From contig JAGALS010000016.1 in assembly GCA_017625065.1 (NCBI GenBank), positions 58,157 to 122,156 of the forward strand: a DNA stretch of 64,000 nucleotides, in the 5' to 3' direction. Origin of the DNA: Clostridia bacterium (GTDB lineage: Bacteria > Bacillota > Clostridia > Oscillospirales > CAG-272). The translations under genes and the position numbers were made by a program. The notes beneath the pieces were generated by a model. It saw only the letters and a list, made by a program, of their open reading frames with translations, ran no database searches and was not told the DNA's origin. Below, piece by piece: positions 7,964 to 15,428 of the stretch (its first letter is position 1; each line of letters opens with the position of its first letter).

Positions 7964-8857
7964 TTACAGCAATCCGTACTCTGCCATCACTGCCTTGAGC
8001 TTGGCAAGGTTGGCATCTTCCATTTCCGAAAGAGGCAGACGGAACTCAAGATCGCACATACCCAGAAGGGCGGCGGCAGTCTTGACGGGGATGGGGTTGA
8101 CCTCGCAGAACAGCGTGTTCATCAGCTTGAGGTACTTCAGCTGCATTTCAGCGCCTGTCTTGAAGTCGCCCGCAAGACAAGCGGCACAGAGATCGTGGGT
8201 CTCGCGGGGCAGAATGCCCGAGAACACCGAGATCACACCCTTGCCGCCAAGCGACATGATGGGCACGATCTGGTCGTCGTTGCCGGAATACACGTCCAGC
8301 GAATCGCCGCACTCGGCGATCAGCTCGGCAATGGCGGAAAGGTTGCCCGAGGCTTCCTTGGCGGCAACGATGCGCTCGTGCTTGGCAAGCTCGCGGTAAA
8401 CGGGCAGTGTGATGTTCACGCCCGTGCGAGAGGGAACGTTATAGAGAATGATGGGTTTATCGGTCGCCTCTGCCGTAGCAAGAAAGCTCTCGATCAAGCC
8501 CTTGGGGGTCGCCTTGTTGTAGTAGGGCGTGACCAGCAGCAGCGCGTCGCAGCCGACCTCGCAGGCGTACTTGGACAGCTCAATGCCGTAGGCGGTGTCG
8601 TTGGAGCCTGTACCCGCGATCACGGGCACGCGTCCCGCGGTATATTCGACCGAGGCGCGCAGCAGCTCGCAGTGCTCCTCGTGGTCAAGAGTTGCCGCCT
8701 CGCCCGTGGTGCCGGCGATGACAAGCGCATCGATGCCGCCGTTGATCTGTTGATCGATCAGCTGCTTTAAGCGCTCATAATCGATCTTGCCGTTTTTGAA
8801 GGGCGTGATCAGGGCGGTTGCCGCACCTGTAAAAATGGATTTTTTCAGCTTGCTCAT
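7964..8857 (-). CDS. dapA: 4-hydroxy-tetrahydrodipicolinate synthase
   Basis: A 297-residue aldolase-type TIM barrel that condenses pyruvate with aspartate semialdehyde, the first committed step to lysine. Visible are GTTGE (49-53), the PYYNKAT loop with Tyr112-113, the Tyr139 region (LYNVPSRTG) and the Schiff-base Lys167 in AAKEASG. The start at 8857 follows AAAGGAAG; the frame is open further upstream only because it runs through the riboswitch. It is the first gene after the lysine riboswitch and attenuator, followed by dapB. Confidence 0.97.
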   Translation of the reverse strand: MSKLKKSIFTGAATALITPFKNGKIDYERLKQLIDQQINGGIDALVIAGTTGEAATLDHEEHCELLRASVEYTAGRVPVIAGTGSNDTAYGIELSKYACEVGCDALLLVTPYYNKATPKGLIESFLATAEATDKPIILYNVPSRTGVNITLPVYRELAKHERIVAAKEASGNLSAIAELIAECGDSLDVYSGNDDQIVPIMSLGGKGVISVFSGILPRETHDLCAACLAGDFKTGAEMQLKYLKLMNTLFCEVNPIPVKTAAALLGMCDLEFRLPLSEMEDANLAKLKAVMAEYGLL

Positions 8858-8912
8858 GGTATGACTTCCTTTCTCCGGCCCTGCCGGCAATGCGTAAAAA
8901 ACGCAAGAAAAT

Positions 8913-8936
8913 AAAAAAACCGGTTGAAAACCAGCC
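8913..8936 (-). terminator. Attenuator terminator of the lysine riboswitch
   Basis: On the minus strand CTGGTT-TTC-AACCGG forms a stem with G-U pairs followed by seven T residues, placed between the aptamer and dapA. Ligand-bound aptamer would leave it free to form. Confidence 0.75.
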
Positions 8937-8970
8937 GTAGTTGTACTATAATAAGAACAGACGGTGCAAA

Positions 8971-9155
8971 GCACGCGCCGCTTAGCAACATACAGATAGC
9001 TCTCCATCAATACTGACGACAGTTCCACAGCTTTGAACCGTGTGAACCAGCAAGGCATCCGCCGCAGAAAGCCCCACTTCGGCGCTCTGTGCTCTCACCC
9101 TGGCTACAAGCGGTCACGGCGACCTTGCCAGAATGAGGTCGCAGCGCGCACCTCT
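8971..9155 (-). ncRNA. Lysine riboswitch (L box)
   Basis: Read on the minus strand the leader contains the L-box hallmarks in order: AGAGGTGC at the 5' side, AGGGTGAGAG, CGCCGAAG, GGAACTGTC and TGGAGAGCTATC. The ends pair as an 11-bp P1 stem (9151-9141 with 8981-8971, allowing G-U). It precedes a T-run terminator and dapA, the classical arrangement in which lysine binding stops transcription of lysine biosynthesis. Confidence 0.9.
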
Positions 9156-9194
9156 ATCATTATATTATGTTTTTTTGACCTTTTGGTCACTAAT

Positions 9195-9223
9195 ATCTTA
9201 ACACATAAATATGTGCTTGTCAA
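9195..9223 (-). promoter_or_regulatory. Promoter of the lysine riboswitch-dapA-dapB transcript
   Basis: On the minus strand TTGACA (9223-9218), 17 bp, TAAGAT (9200-9195), about 40 bp ahead of the aptamer. A second TATAAT-like box lies closer to the aptamer. Confidence 0.7.
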
Positions 9224-9271
9224 CCGTTTTTGAAAGGTTTTTTAAAAAGACAAGCCACTGAAAGGACAGAT

Positions 9272-10351
9272 ATGAAAGAGCCCATTCGCAACGAGAAAAT
9301 TTCAACCGATCTCAAGACCTCTGATTTTTATTACGACCTGCCCGAGGAGCGCATCGCGCAGCACCCCGTCGAGCCGCGCGACGCCTCGCGCCTGATGGTG
9401 CTGGATCGCAAGAGCAATACAGTCGAGCACAAGCACTTCCATAACGTTTTGGATTATCTTCGGGAGGGCGACGTGCTGGTCATCAACGATTCCAAGGTCA
9501 TCCCCGCCCGTTTGTACGGGCACGTGGAGGGCAGACCCGAGGCGACGATCGAGCTGCTGCTGCTCCGTCAGCGCGAGCTTGACGTGTGGGAAACGCTGGT
9601 CAAGCCCGGCAAGCGCGCCCGTGTGGGGATGCGACTTGTGTTTGGCGACGGAATGCTGACCGCTACGGTGACCGACATCGTGGAGGAGGGTAACCGCTAC
9701 GTCAAATTTGACTATGATCGCGACACGTATGCAAATATTTATGACATTTTGCATCGCATCGGTATGATGCCGCTCCCCCCATACATCACGGCACAGCTGC
9801 AGGATAACGACCGTTATCAGACGGTCTACGCAAGGGAAGAGGGCTCTGCCGCAGCACCCACCGCGGGGTTGCATTTCACGCCCGAGCTGCTTGAAAAGGT
9901 ACGCGCCAAGGGCGTTGCCATCGCCCCCGTGATGCTGCACGTGGGGCTTGGCACTTTCCGTCCCGTGAAGGCAGACCGTGTGGACGAGCACGTGATGCAT
10001 ACCGAATTCATTTCGGTCTCTAAAGAGAGCGCCGATCTGATCAACAGCCGCCGCGCCGCGGGCGGACGCATCGTGGCGGTTGGCACGACCTCTTGCCGCA
10101 CGCTGGAGAGTGTAGCGGACGAAGAGGGAAAAATTCAACCCGTTTCGGGGGATACGGGCATTTTTATCTATCCCGGATACCGCTTTAAGGCGGTCGATGC
10201 CCTGATCACCAACTTCCATCTGCCCGAAAGCACGCTTTTGATGCTGGTCTCCGCTTTTTATAACCGCGATGCGATGTTAGATGCCTATAAGACCGCGGTC
10301 GAGGAAAAGTATCGCTTCTTTTCCTTCGGCGACGCGATGTTGATCGTATAA
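9272..10351 (+). CDS. queA: S-adenosylmethionine:tRNA ribosyltransferase-isomerase
   Basis: A 359-residue QueA. Family phrases include [29 protein letters not shown] near the start, [12 protein letters not shown], the [12 protein letters not shown] block and the C-terminal [18 protein letters not shown]. The enzyme transfers the ribosyl part of SAM to preQ1 in tRNA, making epoxyqueuosine. The ATG at 9272 follows AAAGGACAG. It is divergent from the dapA leader; its own promoter is not obvious. Its stop codon is embedded in the left end of a palindromic repeat at 10350. Having QueA implies a preQ1-based route, which matters for the salvage pair at the left end. Confidence 0.96.
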   Translation: MKEPIRNEKISTDLKTSDFYYDLPEERIAQHPVEPRDASRLMVLDRKSNTVEHKHFHNVLDYLREGDVLVINDSKVIPARLYGHVEGRPEATIELLLLRQRELDVWETLVKPGKRARVGMRLVFGDGMLTATVTDIVEEGNRYVKFDYDRDTYANIYDILHRIGMMPLPPYITAQLQDNDRYQTVYAREEGSAAAPTAGLHFTPELLEKVRAKGVAIAPVMLHVGLGTFRPVKADRVDEHVMHTEFISVSKESADLINSRRAAGGRIVAVGTTSCRTLESVADEEGKIQPVSGDTGIFIYPGYRFKAVDALITNFHLPESTLLMLVSAFYNRDAMLDAYKTAVEEKYRFFSFGDAMLIV

Positions 10352-10449
10352 ATTCCGCAATACTGCGTTAAAGCTTCGACTTGTCGCCCTCGCCGTAGGT
10401 CACTACGCCGTCGGGCGTCGCGCTCGCTTTGCCTTGTCTTGCGAAATTT
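10350..10449. repeat. MITE-like palindromic element after queA
   Basis: AAATTCCGCAA (10350-10360) and TTGCGAAATTT (10439-10449) are inverted repeats matching at 10 of 11 positions, with looser pairing continuing about 14 bases inward. Inside are CGCCC/GGGCG and CGTAG-GTCA-CTACG hairpins. The element is about 100 bp, has no coding capacity, and its left end overlaps the queA stop codon. The remaining gap to 10583 shows only a small CCCC-GTCTT-GGGG hairpin. Confidence 0.55.
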
Positions 10450-10583
10450 CTACTGATCAGCAAATGCTGTTGTGTGTTTTGTACAACAAAAATTGCGAGT
10501 TGCTGCTTGCTTTAGCCTAGGAAAATCATTTATAACTCACCCCGTCTTGGGGGATACTTCAAAAAAGTCTTGAAAGGAGCCTT

Positions 10584-10811
10584 ATGATACCTGTTGCATT
10601 GTTTACAGATATCGCATACGCGGCATTGGCGCTTTTGATCGCGGTGCTGGCGATCTATTTTGCACTGCGCGTGCTTGGAAAAATCACAAAATTCTTTGTG
10701 ACCGTGATCGTACTTGCCGTGGTGGCAGTTGTGCTGTACTTGATCTTTTCGGATCATAGCATTTTAAAGGCCGCTTCGGACCTGCTTTGGCAGTTACCGA
10801 AACGGCTTTGA
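10584..10811 (+). CDS. Small two-helix membrane protein, unknown function
   Basis: A 75-residue protein with GAAAGGAG seven bases before its ATG, so it is probably a real gene. Residues 7-28 and 34-56 are hydrophobic helices separated by a short basic hinge (RVLGKITK), and the tail is amphipathic with basic end residues. Nothing else identifies it. It precedes miaA by 56 bases and could share its transcript. Confidence 0.6.
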   Translation: MIPVALFTDIAYAALALLIAVLAIYFALRVLGKITKFFVTVIVLAVVAVVLYLIFSDHSILKAASDLLWQLPKRL

Positions 10812-10867
10812 TATAGAAATTTTAAACGTGTTTTTGTTAGTAAAAAATTCGGAAAGGGGGCATAACG

Positions 10868-11833
10868 GTGTGCAAAAAGCCTGAAATTTTAGCGGTTGTC
10901 GGTCCTACTGCAAGCGGCAAAAGCGCCCTTGCGTTGGAGCTTTGCAAGCGCCTTGGGGGCGAGATCGTTTCCTGTGACTCAATGCAGATCTATCGCGGTA
11001 TGGATATCGGCACCGCAAAGCCGACTGCCGCAGAGATGCGCGAGGTGCCCCATCATCTGATCGACATTGCCGACCCCGAGGAGGAGTTCTCGGTGATGGA
11101 TTTTGTCGCCGCCGCGGAGCGAGCGACCGAGGATATTCTGTCCCGTGGAAGGATGCCCGTATTTTGCGGCGGCACGGGGCTTTATCTGGATGCTTTTTTG
11201 CGTGGGGGCGTTGCCGAAACGCCCGGTGCCGATCCCGTCTTGCGCGCCGAGCTGAACGCATTGGCGGATACGTGCGGCGCGGAGCATTTGCACGCTATGT
11301 TAAAGGAAGTGGACCCCAAAAGTGCCGATACGGTGCATCCAAATAACGTGCGCCGCGTGATCCGCGCGTTGGAGATCTACCGTGCCACGGGCATCCCGAA
11401 ATCCGAATGGGATCGCCGTTCCTTGCAAATGCCATCCCGTTATAACGCCACCGTGCTGGGGCTTTCCTATTCCGACCGTGAGCTGTTGTATCGCCGCATC
11501 GAGGCGCGTGTGGATCAGATGCTCGAGGAAGGGCTTGTTGAGGAGACGCGGCGCTTGATGGAGCGTGGCGTTTTTGAGGTTTCGCGTACCGCCTGCGCCG
11601 CGATCGGCTACAAGGAGCTTTTGCCTTATTTGCGCGGTGAGCAGACACTTAACGAGGCTGTTTCGGAGCTCAAAACCGCAACAAGGCGCTACGCAAAGCG
11701 CCAGATGACATGGTTTTTGGCAAAGCCATACGTGCATTGGATCGAGGCGAATGATGGAAATTTGGTTCGAAAAAGTGAAGAAATTGTAAATATGTCATTA
11801 CAAGTATTCCTAAAACATAAGAATATGTTATAA
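10868..11833 (+). CDS. miaA: tRNA dimethylallyltransferase
   Basis: A 321-residue MiaA that adds the dimethylallyl group to A37 of tRNAs reading UNN codons. The P-loop GPTASGKS is at 12-19, followed by DSMQIYRGMDIGTAKP, VPHHLID, the GGTGLY loop and HPNNVRRVIRALEIY. A GTG start at 10868 is used, with AAAGGGGG seven bases upstream. The C-terminal 20 residues are more A/T-rich than the rest. In many Clostridia miaA sits near hfq or mutL; here it precedes the cell-division block instead. Confidence 0.95.
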   Translation: MCKKPEILAVVGPTASGKSALALELCKRLGGEIVSCDSMQIYRGMDIGTAKPTAAEMREVPHHLIDIADPEEEFSVMDFVAAAERATEDILSRGRMPVFCGGTGLYLDAFLRGGVAETPGADPVLRAELNALADTCGAEHLHAMLKEVDPKSADTVHPNNVRRVIRALEIYRATGIPKSEWDRRSLQMPSRYNATVLGLSYSDRELLYRRIEARVDQMLEEGLVEETRRLMERGVFEVSRTACAAIGYKELLPYLRGEQTLNEAVSELKTATRRYAKRQMTWFLAKPYVHWIEANDGNLVRKSEEIVNMSLQVFLKHKNML

Positions 11834-11884
11834 TAATTTATTATAAGAATTCAACATATGCCCAAAACAAAAGGGGGGAGCGAT

Positions 11885-13099
11885 GTGAACAAAAGATCAT
11901 ACAGGCGCAAAAGCTATCATATCGCTCAATTGATATGTGTCCTTTTGTTGCTCTCCTTTCTGGTCGTCATTCTGGGCATCGAAGCACAGAGAAATGCGGT
12001 ATCTTACAGCCGCGAGGCTGCAAAAACCGTTTCCTATACCGTGACCGATTCGCTTTCGGGCTACGTGTTCCGTGATGAAAAGACCTTGGAAAGCCAAAAC
12101 AACGGTCCGATCGAATACTTGGTCTCTGACGGCAGCTTTGTCAAGGCGGGAGACCGACTTGCCAATGTTTACGTGGACGATACGGGAACAGACAAGCGTC
12201 AGACCGCGGCGGCGCTGTATGCGGAGATCGCCCGCTTGGAGCGAGCGCTGGAGCGTGACGTGATCGCGTGGCAGCTGACGTATTTTGAATCCTATGAGGA
12301 TATGATGGGTGCCATCAGTGCGGGTGACCTACGCACGGGGCGGAATGCCGCGGGCGACCTTGCCGCTACATTGGAGCGCCGCAGTGCCTTTGGCGATAGC
12401 AGAGCGGAGCTGGAAGCGCGTATCGCGGCCCTGCGTGCCGAGATCGGAGAGCTTGTGCGCTACGTCGATCAGCCCCAAGCGTTTTCGGCGAAGGAAAACG
12501 GCTACTACTTCAGCTATCAAGCTGACGGATACGAGGCGCTTTTCGGTACAGCCGCCGTGGAGGATCTGACACCCGAGGGGCTGGAGCGCTTGCTCGGCTC
12601 CAAAACAGTTTCTGACAATGCTATCGGAAAGCTTGTGAGCGGCGGAGAGTATTATCTCGCGGTCCCGACCTCGCTTGAGAGGGCGAAAAGCTATACGGTG
12701 GATGCCGTCTACCGCGTGCGTATGGCGCGCGGAGGCGAAGCACAAATGCGCCTTTCACGCATTGCCGCTTCTCAAAACGGGGAGGATGCATTGCTGATCT
12801 TTTATGCTGAAAAGTGCCCGAACGGTATGGATCTTTGCCGCCGACAGCCCGTCGAGATCGAGCGAAGCACCGTGGAGGGGCTTCGTGTGCCCGCGGCGGC
12901 GCTTTACAACGAGGGCGATGAGGATGCGGTGTACGTTGCAACAGACGGCGTTGCAGCAAGAAGGCGCGTGCAGGTCTTGTGCCGGGAAGGTGGCAGCTGC
13001 ATCGTTGCTGTCTCTCACGAGGAAGGCTATCTGCGCGAAGGCGAAATGATCGTGATCACCGCACGCAGTGTTTACGATGGGAAGGAGCTACGTCGATGA
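11885..13099 (+). CDS. HlyD-like membrane-fusion/adaptor protein
   Basis: A 404-residue protein with one N-terminal helix (about residues 12-34), then the biotinyl-lipoyl-like half-motif around YVFRDEKTLES and SDGSFVKAGDRLANVYVD, a helical hairpin (AALYAEIARLERALERD; RAELEARIAALRAEIGELV) and a beta-rich C-terminus. Adaptors of this class link inner-membrane transporters to the exterior, but no transporter gene is adjacent. I choose GTG 11885 because GGGGGGAG lies five bases upstream; ATG 11858 lacks a site. The stop overlaps the yggS start (ATGA), tying it to the division operon. It occupies the place of ylmD in Bacillus. Confidence 0.7.
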   Translation: MNKRSYRRKSYHIAQLICVLLLLSFLVVILGIEAQRNAVSYSREAAKTVSYTVTDSLSGYVFRDEKTLESQNNGPIEYLVSDGSFVKAGDRLANVYVDDTGTDKRQTAAALYAEIARLERALERDVIAWQLTYFESYEDMMGAISAGDLRTGRNAAGDLAATLERRSAFGDSRAELEARIAALRAEIGELVRYVDQPQAFSAKENGYYFSYQADGYEALFGTAAVEDLTPEGLERLLGSKTVSDNAIGKLVSGGEYYLAVPTSLERAKSYTVDAVYRVRMARGGEAQMRLSRIAASQNGEDALLIFYAEKCPNGMDLCRRQPVEIERSTVEGLRVPAAALYNEGDEDAVYVATDGVAARRRVQVLCREGGSCIVAVSHEEGYLREGEMIVITARSVYDGKELRR

Positions 13100-13800
13100 C
13101 CGACCTTGCATATATCAAAGAAAACCTTGAGGCGGTACGCACCGAGATCGCGAAAGCGGAAAATAATGCAGAACGCGTTGGCAAAACGCTGATGCTCGCC
13201 GCGATCAAGTACGGCACCGATGACGAGGTGCGTGCGCTTTTATCAAACGGCGTCCTCGACGTGGGCGAAAACCGCGTGCAGCAGCTGCTTGACCGCTTTG
13301 AATTGCTCTCGGCACATCAAGCGCGGGTGCATTTCATCGGCTCGTTGCAGACCAATAAGGTCAAATACATCATTGATAAGGTCTCGATGATCCATTCGGT
13401 GGACTCCGAAAAGCTTGCCGCCGAGATCAACCGCCGCGCGGCACAAAAGGAGCTTGTGATGGACGTGCTGGTCGAGATCAACGGCGCAAGGGAAGAGGCT
13501 AAAAGCGGCGTGATGCCCGAGGATGCACAGGCCCTTTGTCGCCGGATACTTGCTATGCCCAATCTTAAGTTGCGGGGCTTTATGACAATGGGCCCCCGAT
13601 TTGACAGTGACGATGCCTATCAGGCGTATTTCGCCTCGGTGAAGGCGATCGGCGATGCGCTCTGGCAGGAGCTTTCGATGGACGGTACCCCCTTGTATTC
13701 GATGGGAATGTCCGAAAGCTTTGCCCCCGCCATTGCGGCGGGCGCCGATATGGTGCGCGTCGGCAGACGGCTTTTTTACAACAGTGAGCAAACAAATTGA
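13096..13800 (+). CDS. yggS: YggS-family PLP homeostasis protein
   Basis: A 234-residue TIM-barrel protein that binds pyridoxal phosphate without known catalysis. The PLP lysine is Lys38 in LAAIKYG; other marks are GENRVQQL, VHFIGSLQTNKVKYI, SVDSEKLAAEI, and SMGMSESFAPAIAAGADMVRVG near the end. GAAGGAG precedes the ATG and the gene overlaps the HlyD-like gene by four bases. In Bacillus this is ylmE, just before sepF, and the same order holds here. Confidence 0.93.
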   Translation: MTDLAYIKENLEAVRTEIAKAENNAERVGKTLMLAAIKYGTDDEVRALLSNGVLDVGENRVQQLLDRFELLSAHQARVHFIGSLQTNKVKYIIDKVSMIHSVDSEKLAAEINRRAAQKELVMDVLVEINGAREEAKSGVMPEDAQALCRRILAMPNLKLRGFMTMGPRFDSDDAYQAYFASVKAIGDALWQELSMDGTPLYSMGMSESFAPAIAAGADMVRVGRRLFYNSEQTN

Positions 13801-13830
13801 TGAATATAACACGAAAGGATGGAAAAACGA

Positions 13831-14268
13831 ATGAAAAACCCCTTTTTCAAGAAGCCTAAAAATGACTACGATTCTTACGATGATTCCTATGATAACGGCT
13901 TTTACCGCGCCGAAGAAGAGGAAGAGGACGGCATTGTGGGTGACCTCGAGGAGGAGACCCCCGTGCTGACTCAAACGCCCAAGAGGCCGACTCCTACAGG
14001 CTCTGCGAACCGACTGAAGGTCGTCAAGCCTCATGGCTATCAGGATGGTCCCTCGATCGCCGAATATCTGGTTGACGGTTACACCGTTGTAATGAACATC
14101 GAGGAGCTGGAGCGCCCTGCCGCGCTGCGCCTGATCGACTTTTTGCTCGGCGCTTTGCAGGTGCTTGGCGGTGAGCTGCGCCGTGTGACCAAGACCACCC
14201 TTGTGCTTGCTCCCCGTCCCGGTGAGCTTGTTGAGGAAGAGGAGCAGGAGGGGGACGACCGTCTTTGA
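13831..14268 (+). CDS. sepF: Cell-division protein SepF
   Basis: About 145 residues: a basic N-terminus (MKNPFFKKP), an acidic low-complexity linker and the SepF core (VDGYTVVMNIEELERPAALRLIDFLLGALQVLGGELRRV). SepF anchors FtsZ to the membrane and shapes the septum. I start at 13831 because AAAGG lies at a proper distance; an ATG at 13819 touches the ribosome-binding site. The N-terminal amphipathic helix expected for membrane contact is short here. Confidence 0.93.
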   Translation: MKNPFFKKPKNDYDSYDDSYDNGFYRAEEEEEDGIVGDLEEETPVLTQTPKRPTPTGSANRLKVVKPHGYQDGPSIAEYLVDGYTVVMNIEELERPAALRLIDFLLGALQVLGGELRRVTKTTLVLAPRPGELVEEEEQEGDDRL

Positions 14269-14310
14269 TCGGACGCGTTTGTTGCTACATTTTGGAAAGG
14301 AGAGGCAGAT

Positions 14311-14589
14311 ATGGATCTTGTCGTCAAGCTGATCATCGGTATTGCACAGGCAATGCTTGCCACGTTGCAGATCGCTATGCTGATCCGCGCCATTCTTTCC
14401 TGGCTTCCCATCAGCGATGACAATATATTCGTGCGCTTTGTGACGATGCTGACCGAGCCGATCGTTGCCCCCATCCGTGCGCTGTTTGAGCGTATGAATT
14501 GGTTTCAGAACATCCCCATTGACATTTCCTTTTTGGTGGCGTATATCCTGCTGTCGGTCGTGAGCACGGTACTTGGCGTGGTGGCGTGA
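14311..14589 (+). CDS. yggT: YggT-family membrane protein
   Basis: A 92-residue protein with two hydrophobic helices separated by the family motif: RAILSWLP, then FVTMLTEPIVAPIRALFE. Its role is uncertain; relatives sit in division operons and are linked to osmotic tolerance and septal organisation. AAAGGAGAGG precedes the ATG. The stop overlaps the ylmH start (TGATG). This corresponds to ylmG of Bacillus. Confidence 0.9.
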   Translation: MDLVVKLIIGIAQAMLATLQIAMLIRAILSWLPISDDNIFVRFVTMLTEPIVAPIRALFERMNWFQNIPIDISFLVAYILLSVVSTVLGVVA

Positions 14590-15374
14590 TGATCGAATCT
14601 CTTGAATTGCTGTATGCAAGAGCCGAGGAGCTGCTTGATCGCTCCCGTCGGCAAATGATCATGACGTATACCGATTTTCTCACCCCACAACAGCAAATGC
14701 GGCTTTCCCGTCATTTGGCGGGGGCTGCGGATGAGTGGCGCTTTTTTGGCGGCTATGAAGAGGCGGAGCGGCGCAGAATGTTCTTTCTGCCCGCGTATCT
14801 TGCCGACCTTGAAGAAAGCGACCGTGCCGAATGCCTGCAGGAGACCTATTCCGAGTGCCTGATCCCACTTGAGATCAAGGGAAGCGGCTATCGGGAGCTT
14901 TCGCACCGTGACTTTTTGGGCGCTTTGTTGCATCTTGGGGTCGAGCGAGATCGCATCGGTGACATTTGCGTGCTTCCCCCCGACCGCGCGATCCTGTTTT
15001 GCGATCGCGTGATGGCAGATTTCTTTGCGCAGAATTTGAGCCGTGTCGCAAACGACGCGGTGCGGATTTCGACCGTGACGCTTCCTGCGGATTTTGACGG
15101 GGGCAGACGGTTTGAAAGCATCAGCGATACGGTGGCATCCCCGCGTGCGGATGCCGTGGTCGCCGCGCTTGCGAACCTCGCGCGCGAAAAAGCGCAGGCG
15201 CTGTTTCGCGAGGGGCGCGTTGAAATCGACTACGAGCCCGAGCTGCGTACGGACCGCAACGTCGATGCGGGGGCGGTCATCGTAATCCGCGGATGCGGAA
15301 AATTTATCATTCGTTCACTTTCGGACAAGACCCGCAAGGGGCGCTATCGCTTGCTTGCGGACCGCTACGTCTGA
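14589..15374 (+). CDS. ylmH: S4-domain RNA-binding protein YlmH
   Basis: A 261-residue protein. The N-terminal half (FLTPQQQMRLSRHL, FFGGYEEAERRRMFFLP) and the middle (LGVERDRIGDICV) are the YlmH pattern, and the C-terminal part (VDAGAVIVIRGCGKFIIRS) is the S4 RNA-binding fold. Recent work links YlmH-type proteins to rescue of stalled ribosomes; older work to cell division. It overlaps yggT by one base. In Bacillus divIVA follows, but only 54 bases separate this gene from ileS here. Confidence 0.88.
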   Translation: MIESLELLYARAEELLDRSRRQMIMTYTDFLTPQQQMRLSRHLAGAADEWRFFGGYEEAERRRMFFLPAYLADLEESDRAECLQETYSECLIPLEIKGSGYRELSHRDFLGALLHLGVERDRIGDICVLPPDRAILFCDRVMADFFAQNLSRVANDAVRISTVTLPADFDGGRRFESISDTVASPRADAVVAALANLAREKAQALFREGRVEIDYEPELRTDRNVDAGAVIVIRGCGKFIIRSLSDKTRKGRYRLLADRYV

Positions 15375-15428
15375 TCTTGATTTGTTTTTTTATTTTAGTG
15401 ACATATAAACAGAGGAGCTTTGAAAAAA

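Noticed and set aside
8858-9058. Upstream in-frame extension of dapA
   Set aside because: It runs through the lysine riboswitch and terminator; the Shine-Dalgarno lies before 8857.
13243-14619. A 458-codon minus-strand frame opposite yggS, sepF and yggT
   Set aside because: It crosses three well-supported genes and shows no domain.
15375-15428. A T-box leader for ileS
   Set aside because: Only 54 bases are available and no T-box sequence is seen; the same holds for the short leader of hisS.
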